Source: Varanus komodoensis (Eukaryota > Chordata > Lepidosauria > Squamata > Varanidae). From it: DNA of 64,000 bases. This document shows positions 53,901 through 62,942 of the stretch, one piece after another; the stretch's first letter is position 1; every line of letters begins with the position of its first letter. The translations under genes and the position numbers were made by a program. Under the pieces are notes generated by a model. It was not told the origin of the DNA. It searched no databases and worked only from the letters and a program-made list of their open reading frames with translations. Location of the stretch: positions 9,686,423 to 9,750,422 of the forward strand of contig NW_025335268.1 in assembly GCF_004798865.1 (NCBI RefSeq). The letters are read 5' to 3'.

Positions 53901-55338
53901 AAATATTTTAAGATTCTCTGAATGAAACCTCAGCTTCTTCAAGAGAGGTTGAACTACTGCTGCTTGTATTCAATCACTTCTCGGGACACCTTGCAAATGC
54001 TTTATGGTTTAGCCATCCATGGAGTCTTTTGGCAGATACAGGCAGACAACACTTCCTGCACACATACACAAAGGACACTCATACACAATATTAATTTAAT
54101 ATTTAATTTAGTTAAAACAAGTTAAAGTATTGTTTCTTACCACAGTTCTCATATAAATGCCTATCCATATTAAAGAACATTTGCATAGACTCATTAAACC
54201 TTCAAGTTTAATGTTAGTTTTGCCTGGTCCACACTGGACAGATGCAAGCTGCAGTTGTACCTTTACCTCCTTTCCTGACCCAGAAAGGCCACAAAGCACA
54301 TCTAGAGAAAGCAGGAAGATTACTTGGAAAATACTGGATTGCAGCAGACAAACAATGTCAAATGGTTGTTCCATAAAAAGTGAGTGAACAAACAGTGGTG
54401 AATCCGGAAAAACTGTGTTAACTTGGAAGCATTCCTGGATTTTTTCACTCTTAGGAATCTTAGGGGTGATTTAGTTAACAATAAATAGCTTTATTATATA
54501 ATCAAATGAGTTTTACTTCAATTCTAGATATAATGATTAACTTTAAATACTCTATTCAGTAAGCAGCTTGGAGAGGAGCATGGAGATTTTTATGAACAAT
54601 GGCTTTCCCATTCATCTCAATGTATCAATCAACTTTTTATGTATAAATGGACTAACCCATAGAAGTGAATGGGGAAGTCTGCTTGCATGCCAGTGATAGC
54701 CCCACACAGATACATTTGTGTAGCTTCTGATAGGGAGCAGTATGGCTTTAGAATATGTGCAAAAATTAAAATATGGATAACCATCTTCAAGAAATGATTT
54801 TATGAGATTTCTATAACAAGGCAGCACAAAAACCCTGTAATAGGCAAAATAAAATCCATGTTTGCTCATTTAAACTGAAAGAAGCAATGCAAAACATATA
54901 TTAATGCTAAGCTCATCAAAAGCGAGAATTACATCATTCTGCAAATGAAATTTTAATCTCCTTAGAAACCAAGAATACGTGGGAAGCCGAGTTTGTCCTA
55001 TTCATTTAACAGTTAGGAGTGTGTTGGGGTTTGCTTTGTTTTGTTTGTTTGCTTTGGTCTCACAAATATAAATGTATACGCACATGTTAACAAAGCCATA
55101 CGGAATATTTATAGGCAGGTATTTGTCATCAGCAATTGCAGGCTACCAAGACAATTAATACAAAACTAAATGGCTACAATTCAAACCTGGGAACAGTATG
55201 CCTATGGTGGACAATGCTGAAAATAGTCCAGGGCATTTTGCAGAGATATGCTACAGAGAGAGATGTGCTACAATTATTCCAAGTACTTAATGTCTTCCCA
55301 TTATCTAATGATTGTATACTCATAGAATTCCTTTGATA
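53901..55338. other. Unannotated stretch
   Basis: Nothing recognised. AT-rich and free of simple repeats except a TTTG run near 55035. Confidence 0.4.
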
Positions 55339-55630
55339 GTGGCTACATTTGCACAGCTCAACAAGCAACCTGTGCGGTTCCCATTCTTCATGTTTTGTTT
55401 TTAACCACAATATACCTGACGGACAATCAAGTGGTTTCTACTTTATTGTGGTTTCCATCCTCCCTGCTCCATCCTACCACTGTTGGCATGTGTACCTGTA
55501 ATCAGGCAGTGTATCTGTAATTCAATCCCAAGTGCATTGTTCTCTATGTATGTCTTCCATCTCTTCCTCATTGGTTCACACATAAAGGCTGGATGGCCTG
55601 AACGGCTCCTGCAGGTCCCTCTGCCTAGAG

Positions 55631-56351
55631 CAGGGGTCAGCAACCTGTGGCTCCAGAGCCGCATGTGGCTCATTCATCCCTCTGCTGCGGCTCCCTGTCG
55701 CTCAAAATATGCGTCACAACCACCAATGTGTGACACCCGCTGGCAAATGATTTACTGAGCTTTTCGACCCCCAGTAGGCCAGTCATGGATAAATTCAAGA
55801 AAAGAAAATTTTCAGAAGAAAACAGAACATTTAATGGTACATGGGCAGATTCATTTGCTTTCACTGCTGACGAGACTGGTTTACCAGTATGCTTAATATG
55901 GGGTGAGAAATTGGCAAACAACAAAAAGTCAAATGTTGCAAGACATTTTCAGAATAAACATGCAACCTTTGCTGAAAAATATCCGGATGGAGATGAGAGA
56001 AAAAAAGCCATTTCAGAAATGATGTGGAAGGTTGATCTAGGCAAGAATCATTTCAAGGAGTGGATTAAGTCTGCAAATTCAACTACATATGCTAATTTTG
56101 TGGCCACTCAGGAAATAGTCAGGCACGGGAAGCCGTTCACAGATGGAGATTATATAAAAGAATCATTCATTGATTTCATAAATGCAACACACTATAGTTT
56201 TTTTTATACATAGCATAAAGGTAAAACAAATGATATATGCAGTGTTATCTTCATATTAGATGTCAAAAGCGGTTTGTGGTTCCCGGTGTTTTCTTTTCTG
56301 TGGGAAATGGGTCCAAATGGCTCTTTGCGTGTTTAAGGTTGCCTACCCCTG
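55631..56351 (+). mobile_element. Charlie-like hAT transposon derivative, 721 bp
   Basis: Left end CAGGGGTCAGCAACCT and right end AGGTTGCCTACCCCTG are inverted repeats of 16 bp with two mismatches. Flanks gcctagag and ctcgagag are an imperfect 8-bp duplication close to the NTCTAGAN preference known for Charlie-type hATs. It carries the N-terminal transposase frame (55785-56213), then a deletion, then the 3' non-coding end with 'ggttcccggtgttttctttt'. Internally deleted and non-autonomous. Confidence 0.9.
55785..56213 (+). CDS. N-terminal fragment of Charlie-like hAT transposase, BED finger
   Basis: 142 codons from ATG. It resembles the N-terminus of the hAT transposase group that also gave rise to domesticated ZBED-type and GTF2IRD2-type vertebrate genes. 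The BED zinc finger spans about residues 17-60. C36 and the H54-x4-H59 pair are present, but the second cysteine is W39 (CLIWGE where CLICGE is usual), so zinc binding is probably lost. Then comes the conserved FAEKYPDGDERKKAISE helix and VDLGKNHFKEWIKSANSTTY, ending at IVRHGKPFTDGDYIKESFI. After that the family sequence stops at an internal deletion. RNase H-like catalytic and dimerisation domains are absent. The open frame reflects moderate age; no evidence for domestication. Confidence 0.85.
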   Translation: MDKFKKRKFSEENRTFNGTWADSFAFTADETGLPVCLIWGEKLANNKKSNVARHFQNKHATFAEKYPDGDERKKAISEMMWKVDLGKNHFKEWIKSANSTTYANFVATQEIVRHGKPFTDGDYIKESFIDFINATHYSFFYT

Positions 56352-56406
56352 CTCGAGAGGATTCTGTGATAATTGCATACCATGACCATGGAAACCATGA
56401 TCCTGG

Positions 56407-56612
56407 ATTCAGATAACATAACAAGCCATGGTGGTACAGAGAGACCATAGAACAAACCATTGTGTCTTATAATGGTTTCTAAAGATCAGACATACCATGG
56501 CAAAATGCTGCAAATGGATTAAGACAATATGACAGACCAACAATGGTAAAAAAAAAACCCATTATTGTTTTTTACCATTGTTTTTCACCATGGCTTGTCA
56601 TGTTGTCTGAAC
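56407..56612. mobile_element. 206-bp MITE-like element with about 27-bp terminal inverted repeats
   Basis: Left arm 56410-56433 (cagataacataacaagccat...) and right arm 56586-56609 are inverse complements with two mismatches over 24 bp, and TTCAG extends the pairing outward. The middle has 'aaccattgtgtcttataatg' and inverted caatggtaaaaa / tttttaccattg. It abuts and may be the end of repeat U1. No target duplication was proved. Confidence 0.65.
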
Positions 56613-57515
56613 TTAGCCAGTGTGTTGACTCCATGTGTGTTCGCACATGCTATCAAATCACAGGGAGCTTAGATTATTTTTATGAAATTATCATTATCAA
56701 AGCACAAGGTGGTATACAAAAATAATTAAAGCTATAATTAGAATAAAGCACAAAGAGTAAAACAAAAATACAATGCTAGATTTTGAAATGTGCATGCATT
56801 TCCATCAGTTGCTGAAATGTCATCCAGGATGGCAAATGTCACAGTATTCCAATGAGGGCAAGAATTTCAAAGGTGGGGTACCACAATAGAAAAGAGCCTC
56901 TCCCCATTGCTGCCAGTACCTGTGTAGCCAGTGGGACAACTAGCAACCCCCAATCTGTAGTCAGTGAATGGGCAGGCCAATATGAGAAAAGGGAAGGGAG
57001 CCACAAACACACTTTCACAAATGCAGTAAGATTCAGCAGGTGTATATTGTGAACCCCGTATATTTACAAAAGGTTGGGTTATGTAAATTTTGACATTAAA
57101 AGGAAAAAACTTTAAAAGCACTTTTTGAAGTTTACTGTGCTGTTTTCAAGTGTTCCTGGTAATCGGCACAGTTAGATTTTTTTTTTAAATAAATTTGGGA
57201 TTGATACATTCCCCTCAATATTTCTTTAAGCAATAGGTCAGGACAAGACCATAAAAATACAAATACTGTCAACAGAAAGCACATGCCTGCATGCCCTTAA
57301 CTAGTGTTCAGAAGATTTGGCTGAAAGCACAGAGTGAAAATCAATCCAGGCAGGCTGGCTACATTTGCGGTTAGAAAGCCCTTTTGTCCCAGATGAGTTA
57401 ACTGTCCCTTGATAAGATTGTTAAAGCCTCATGCTTGATCCTGCCTTATTTTAATAAAACATTAGTTGCCTACAGTTCATAGAAATTGTTCTTTAGTCTG
57501 AGTGTTGAGAAATGG
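56613..57515. other. Unannotated stretch
   Basis: No recognised signal. A short GTGGT run precedes the SINE. Confidence 0.4.
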
Positions 57516-57960
57516 TGTGGTGTGGTGTGGTGGTTAGAGTATTGGACTGGGGAACCAGGAGATCCGGGTTCAAGCCCCACTGGGCCATGAAGCTCATTGG
57601 GTGACTTTGGGCCTGTCACTCACTTTATTTATTTATTTACTTAACACTTTTATAGACTGTTTCTTACTGAAGACTCGGGATGGTTTAACAAACAACAATG
57701 TAAAATAAAACAGAGCATCCTAAAAAAAAGTCATCAGACAATAAAACCCCAATTAAAACAATGAGATCTTAAAACATTGGGAAAATAAAAAGGTTTTAGC
57801 CTGGCGCCAAATAGAATAAAGTGATTTTCAGCCAATCGACTTCACAGGGTTGTTGTTCCGAGGATAAAATGGAGCTACGTATGGAAGCTGCCTCTGGTTC
57901 CTTACAAGAGAAGAAAAGGTGGGGTAAAGATGCAAAATGCTACCTCTGCTACTGCTAATA
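57516..57960 (+). mobile_element. tRNA-headed squamate SINE, nearly full length, split by a LINE end
   Basis: The tRNA-like head has 'gtggttagagtattggactg' and a B-box-like GGTTCAAGCC at 57567-57576, followed by 'catgaagctcattgggtgac' and gggcctgtcactcac. After the insertion at 57624-57826 the body resumes with 'ttcacagggttgttgttccg' and ggataaaatgg, to 'gaaaaggtggggtaaagatg'. Best copy of this SINE in the window, transcribed by RNA polymerase III when intact. Confidence 0.85.
57624..57826 (-). mobile_element. L2-like LINE 3' end inserted in the SINE
   Basis: It begins with the reversed tail 'tttatttatttatttactta', continues through an A-rich UTR, and ends with coding remnants 'aaggttttagcctggcgcc' (antisense GARLKPF-like). 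It interrupts the SINE between head and body. Confidence 0.75.
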
Positions 57961-59097
57961 ATAACACTCTTTACAACAGCTTTCTATTACTACCTATATA
58001 ATGGATAATGTTCAGGATAATGTTACCCACCTTGTGTGCATTAGGGTAGCCAGTGATGGCTCCACCGGGATATTTGAAGAAGCTACAGCCTAGGACTGGT
58101 AGCAGAAAAGGCTGGCGGAAGTTTGCTAGGTGTGGAACTGCAGGAAAGTACAGTTGGGGAATTAAGTTGGAGGAAAATTCCTGAATTTATTTGTAAGCCC
58201 CAGGAGGCAGCTGTGGAAGCAGGGGTGTCAGAGGCTCTACAGTGCAACTGCATGGATGCTGATTGGTAAATGGCTGCTGTGCAGGCCTGCGTCAGTGATG
58301 TGAACATGAGCGACAAACATGTTGGGAAAGGTGCACTTGGATGATTGGTTTTGCTTCCTGTGAATTCTCCTTGCCCCTCAATCAACCAGAAGCAGCTGCT
58401 GTTTTTGTCTCACCTCACCAGCTAACTCCATTGGGATGAGAAGGCAGAGTCTTCATGAGTTTATGGATGCTCTTGAGTTCCTGACCATTATGGCATGGAA
58501 TATGTGTTAAGAATGTTTGGAGAGAGGGGGAAATCAGTAGGTTGTGTGCAGTATTTGAGTGTGATGTCTTTAAAAATATGGTTTCATCTTGCATTCTTAT
58601 CCATATATGTGATAACCAAAGGGCATCCATTAATGGATGGAGAGTGCATCCCGCTAATGTTTTTTTTCTAACACCCACATCAACATACTGCACACAGGCA
58701 TTGACTGAATGTGCTAATCACAGTGAGCATTACAAATTAATTTTTCAGGTGTACATTATTTGTGGGCTAAATCTTTAATGCCTTATGCATGTCAAGATGT
58801 TTAATTTAAGAGTTAAAATGGTAAAACGTTATAAAATTCACTTTCCTGATTTGCTTATATTTAGTAGTTATATAGACTAAACATTGGCTAGTAACAGAAA
58901 TACATTATACTGTTATCTAGAGGATCTACCAGTATATAGAATAGCTTGAATAGCAAATTAATTCTGCTAGTTTTATGCAAAGGAAACTCAACCTTTACAG
59001 ACTAACTTCTTGCAATGCATACTTCTGAGTGTAGCTAGGGAGTTTCAACCATCCATCCTGTTCATCTTACATGTCTACAGATATGAAGCTGCACTTT
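57961..59097. other. Unannotated stretch
   Basis: No gene or repeat was recognised. A weak family P remnant may exist near 59000-59040. Confidence 0.4.
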
Positions 59098-59440
59098 ACA
59101 CAAATAGGAAGAGTAATCGGAATCAGACCAAAGGTCTGTCTAGTCCAGCATTTGGTTCTCATAGCAGCTAACCAGACGCTTCTGGGAAACAAGAAAGCAG
59201 GACATGAATGCAGTAGCACCCTTGCATTCATGTTCCCAGCAACTGGCACAGACAAGTGTGCTGAATCTGAACCCAGAGGTAACAACCATCGGGACTAGCA
59301 GCCACTGATAGCCTTATTGTATGTTTAATCCCCGTTTCAAGCCATCCAATTTGGTGGTCATCATGGCATTCTATGATAGCTTGATCAGATCCTATGACAT
59401 TTGTGCTGTGTGAAGATATACTTCACTTTATTTATGTATG
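59098..59440 (-). mobile_element. CR1-clade (family B) 3' end, minus strand
   Basis: 'ggaatcagaccaaaggtctg', tctagtccagcatttggttc, 'gcagctaaccagacgcttct', 'atgttcccagcaactggcac', 'gccactgatagcctt' and 'aagccatccaatttggtggt' are the reversed UTR and last codons of family B. It ends near the block for QxxxKxLWN. It is the longest minus-strand family B UTR here. Confidence 0.8.
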
Positions 59441-59671
59441 TCCCACCATTCATGGGGTGCTTCATGGGGAGACCCTGGGGCCTGCTCTTACGCGAAAGTG
59501 CTCACTGTCCACTTTCTCTTGATTTCTACTGTCTCTCTCCCTATCTATATGGATGGACTCCTTTCCAGAGGCAAAGAGGCCATTGTTGTGTTGGCCTCTT
59601 CACGTTCGTGAGGTTTGCTTGCTAGCACTTTAAAAGGGTCATGTGTTTAATGAATTACATAGTGTGTGATT

Positions 59672-59885
59672 ACATTGGTATCCCGCCTTTCTTCTGCTGA
59701 GCTCCAGCTAATGTATATGGACTTGTCTACCCCCCCCCCCCATTTTATCTTCATAATTAGTTAGTGGAACGAGTTAGGGTGAAAATTAGTGATTCATGCA
59801 AGGTCATCCAGTGAATTTCATGGCTGAACTGGTATTTGAATCCTGGGCTTCCCTGACACTCTAACTACTAAACTACTCTGACTCC
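59672..59885 (-). mobile_element. tRNA-headed squamate SINE, minus strand
   Basis: atcccgcctttcttctgctg, a poly-C run (59731-59743), 'cattttatcttcataattag', 'gcaaggtcatccagtgaatt' and 'atttgaatcctgggcttccc' followed by 'actctaactactaaactact' give a nearly complete reversed copy from 3' body to tRNA head. More decayed than the copy at 57516. Confidence 0.8.
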
Positions 59886-60344
59886 CTGATGTAAAGATGT
59901 GTAGAACCCACTTATAAAATTACCATACATTTTCCTTTCTTCAGAATTCCATGGCTATTTTGCCTGCTTGTGCCTGCAAAGTTGCTTTGAATATTTGTTT
60001 CAGGTGAAACTCAGCAGCTGTTTAGGGATTTGAAGACTCCAACACCCACACACGGCAGATATGTCATTAGTCTTGCTGAAATAGTTCTCTCTTGTCTTGA
60101 AATTCCTCAGATGCTTTGCCTAAGTAGATGCATCCAACACATCACCTCAGAAAGTTGCTTCAGGTGACATTGGGGGGGGGCAAATTCGTATTTTTAAAAT
60201 GAGAAGCAGCGAAGTAGAGATACTTAGCTTGGTTGCTTGTAAAGCTGTCATCTTATCAACCAGCAACACACTCTGAAAGCAGTGCATCTCTCTACGTACT
60301 GGTAGCGTGGTTCCTTCTGACCACACTTGCATTCCTGATTAAGG
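59886..60344. other. Unannotated stretch
   Basis: Nothing recognised. A G-run lies at 60172-60180. Confidence 0.4.
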
Positions 60345-60458
60345 TTGGGATGGCCCTCCAGATGCTGCTGGATTTCAGTTCCCATCAGCCCTGGCCAGCA
60401 AAGCCAATGGTAAGGATGATGGGAATTGCAGTCCAGAAACATCTGGAAGCTCATCCCT
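60345..60458. mobile_element. Fold-back MITE (family F), best copy
   Basis: 'gggatggccctccagatgct' / 'catctggaagctcatccct' are the inverse ends, and 'tttcagttcccatcagccct' / 'gatgatgggaattgcagtcc' are the inner arms. Length about 115 bp. Together the copies define a palindromic MITE family, probably hAT-type from its CAGGGATG-like ends. Confidence 0.7.
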
Positions 60459-60471
60459 ATCACTGCATTAA

Positions 60472-60556
60472 GATTACAGTCCTGTGTATATTAACCTGGG
60501 CAGTAAGATCCACTGAAGGAATAGGACTCATCTTCAAATAAGCAGGCACAGGATTT
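60472..60556. mobile_element. Short palindromic repeat (family P)
   Basis: attacagtcctgtgtatatt, 'ctgggcagtaagatccactg' and 'ggcacaggatttccc' fit the family layout, with eroded arms. Confidence 0.55.
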
Positions 60557-61389
60557 CCCTGCACAATTGATTCACATCTCTGCTGCTGCCCATTAAACAA
60601 ATCTCTAATCTGGAGTGACCCTGTCACTGCAGCCATTTGAAGAGAAGTACCATGAATTAGGACATCCCCGATCACTTTTCATTCTGCAGAAGCCTTGGCC
60701 ATATGACTTCTCTCCCTTAAGAAGTGGGAGGTTAGGCATAGTGGGAAGATTGTGTGTCTACATGATCCTCCATACACATAAACACACACACACACAGCCC
60801 TGCAATTAAGGGGCTGCAGTTCTGTATGATTCGTCGTTCTTCCTTGCATGGGCTCTTTGGGTGACAAGGGAGATTTAAAGAGAATCCCCAAGCACCACAG
60901 CACAGGAGCAAAGGTATCCTTGTTTTCCAGGAGCCTTGCGAATACAATTGCTCTCCCTCTGGTGTGTGTGTGGTGGTGAGGAGAAGACATGAGTAAAACC
61001 TCCTGGGAAGATGTCATTATGTCACCCTTCCTGGTCCCTGTGTTATTTCCCTATTGTGGAAACAGAGGCAGTTTGCTCAGGGTTTTAAAGTGTGCGCGTC
61101 TACACTGTACCTTCTGAGTAAGCAAAAGGGACATGCAAGTGACTCGTGCCTACTTTTTCATTCTTCCCTAGCAGTATTCATTCTGGTTTCAATTCATGAA
61201 TCTCCCCATGGGGGAGATAAGCAAGCTCCCCCTTGATACATAATAGCAGCAATGTGAAAAGTGAAAGTGTCTGCTTATATGTGTGAAAGAGGCTTGAGAT
61301 GCAGCCGGAATGTTCTCACTGTAGTAATGGATTGAATTAAATGTGGGGAAAATCTTTCTTGAAATAAAAGCATGTCTTCTGCCATGATT
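60557..61389. other. Unannotated stretch
   Basis: Short (AC)n near 60783. No coding exon or repeat otherwise. Confidence 0.4.
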
Positions 61390-61740
61390 GATGTACAGAC
61401 ATGCTAAAGAAGTTTCCAAACAGAGTGGCAAAGGGCAGGATTGCTACAGCACAAACTGAGCGAACCGCTCTGGGATTTATTGCGATGATTAATCAGGAGC
61501 TGGCTTGGAGGCCAACTTTGCAACACGGCGCGGTTCCCTCCAGAGATGCTGCTCCTTTCCCCTCATGCCGCTTTGTTGCCGTTGCTGCTTCAAGCACAGA
61601 AAGGACTTGCGTAAACATTTTAATATTGCATGAGGCTTGTCTAAGCCTGAATGATCATGCAAATGTTAAAATCTTGGCATACAAGGGACCCTCTAGAGAA
61701 AAGCCAATGCACATGGACCTTCCCCACCATATATGATCCT
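61390..61740. other. Unique, CpG-containing stretch, possible conserved noncoding element
   Basis: Unlike its AT-rich surroundings it holds several CpGs (gagcgaaccgctc, caacacggcgcggttccc, tgccgctttgttgccgttgc) and no repeat signal. A 111-codon plus-strand frame (61401-61736) overlaps, but its protein has no recognisable domain. Regulatory role is inference only. Confidence 0.3.
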
Positions 61741-62254
61741 GACTGCTGAATTTCAGCTTCCAGCAAAAATCTAACAGACAAGAAATACTCCCCTGTATTT
61801 TCCTTCAAAAATACATTGGCAATGGAAGAAAAAAAGGGTCTGCTCCAAACTTAGGTGCACTGGGAGGAAGTCACCCTCTTAGGGCTGACCTTCACAGAAT
61901 GTAATTGGGTGCATGTTGTTTGATAAGCAAATAACAGTTTAGGGGGAGCCACCATCACTTTTTACCCAAGTGGTAGGAAAGTGCAGGAAAGACCTTTCTC
62001 CAGAAGGTTCCTGACAAATGTCTCCTTTCTGAAGCTTCTGTTTGCATCTCAAGGGAAGCTTCCACTGGCACCAATAAAAACTTTCAATAAAAAGCTTTGG
62101 AAAGTCCATTTTTATTGGGACTGTGGCAGGGTGAGAAAGAGTTAAGCTGCTCACACAGCTGAAGAGGCTGCTCAGGTTTTCCCTGGGCTGCTATTTATAT
62201 AACAAAACTTGTGCCCATTAATTGCATTCAAAGAATCAGTGTCATGTCTAGTTT
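61741..62254. other. Unannotated stretch
   Basis: Nothing recognised. Confidence 0.4.
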
Positions 62255-62455
62255 GGCCCTTACTCTGAACACTCCAGACCAATGAACTCGGATCTCACTT
62301 GGCATTCATAGAGGGTGAAACTCAGCTACCTGGCTCTCAGGTAGGAACTCTCTTGGGTTTCAGACAGGAGTCTTTCACAGGCTTTCTGGAGGTGCCGGGG
62401 ATCGAACCTGGGATCTTTTGTATGCAAAGCCTGTTCTCTTCCACAGAGCCACATT
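62255..62455 (-). mobile_element. Second tRNA-derived SINE type, minus strand
   Basis: The reverse strand reads 'tggctctgtggaagagaaca', 'ggctttgcatacaaaagatc' and ccaggttcgatccccggcac (B box GGTTCGATCC, plus 62408-62397). These are a tRNA-like head with a well-preserved promoter, followed by 'gaaagactcctgtctgaaac' as SINE body. It is a different family from both the Sauria SINE and the 57516 SINE. The 3' end is eroded. Confidence 0.75.
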
Positions 62456-62737
62456 CCTGCTTCAACGTGCATTGAAAACAAAAGTTGCTTCCATTCTACT
62501 AGCTTACACTGGGATATACATCATTTGCTCCCTCAGTTATTATGGAGATTCAAATGGCGGTTTTGTCAAACTGTTGTGTTCCAGTGTTGTCCTATCTTTT
62601 AAAGTCCTAGAGTGCTAATCTTTGCAAAGTGGTCTGCCAATAAACTGTTGATGCATTTGGTGGGAGAAATGCTTTGTGAGTCAGTTCATGCCATGGGTGA
62701 TGAAAACAAACTTTTCTGCTGCATTGTGTGAACAGAA

Positions 62738-62790
62738 TCCTTGAGTAGATGGACCTTTGGTCTGATCTAGCATGGCTTTTCTTACAGTGC
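62738..62790 (+). mobile_element. CR1-clade (family B) terminal UTR scrap
   Basis: 'tgagtagatggacctttggt' and 'ctgatctagcatggcttttc' match the last 50 bp of family B, antisense to 59098-59160. Confidence 0.6.
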
Positions 62791-62904
62791 TTTTCTCCCA
62801 CTTCCTAGCTGCACTGTTGTTACATACCTCACTCTGCAGACCCATCTCCCAGAACTGGAGCTTTGTTTTTATTTTTTAAAATTCTTATTTTACTAAACTG
62901 CACC

Positions 62905-62942
<38 letters not shown>
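62905..62942. repeat. Compound (GT)n(GA)n microsatellite
   Basis: Seven GT units followed by about 12 GA units, without interruption. Confidence 0.98.

Larger units (their letters stand above)
55339..56412 (+). mobile_element. Unclassified interspersed repeat U1, copy B, interrupted by hAT
   Basis: 55339-55630 and 56352-56412 together align in order with the reverse complement of 26670-27003. Shared blocks are gtggtttccatcctccctgc (55448), ctgtaattcaatccc (55515), cttcctcattggtt (55562), ggctggatggcctgaac (55586) and, beyond the insert, gattctgtgata and cctggattcagataac. The hAT insert at 55631-56351 splits it. No coding capacity is visible. Confidence 0.68.

Noticed and set aside
57516-57600. 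tRNA gene candidate at the SINE head
   Set aside because: The promoter boxes are followed by SINE body and not by an acceptor stem, so this is a tRNA-derived SINE and not a tRNA gene.
61401-61736. 111-codon frame in the CpG-containing block
   Set aside because: No domain was recognised. The interest lies in DNA composition, not in a protein.
62380-62455. tRNA gene candidate on the minus strand
   Set aside because: It has a good B box, but the downstream part continues into SINE body and no cloverleaf closes, so it is a SINE head.
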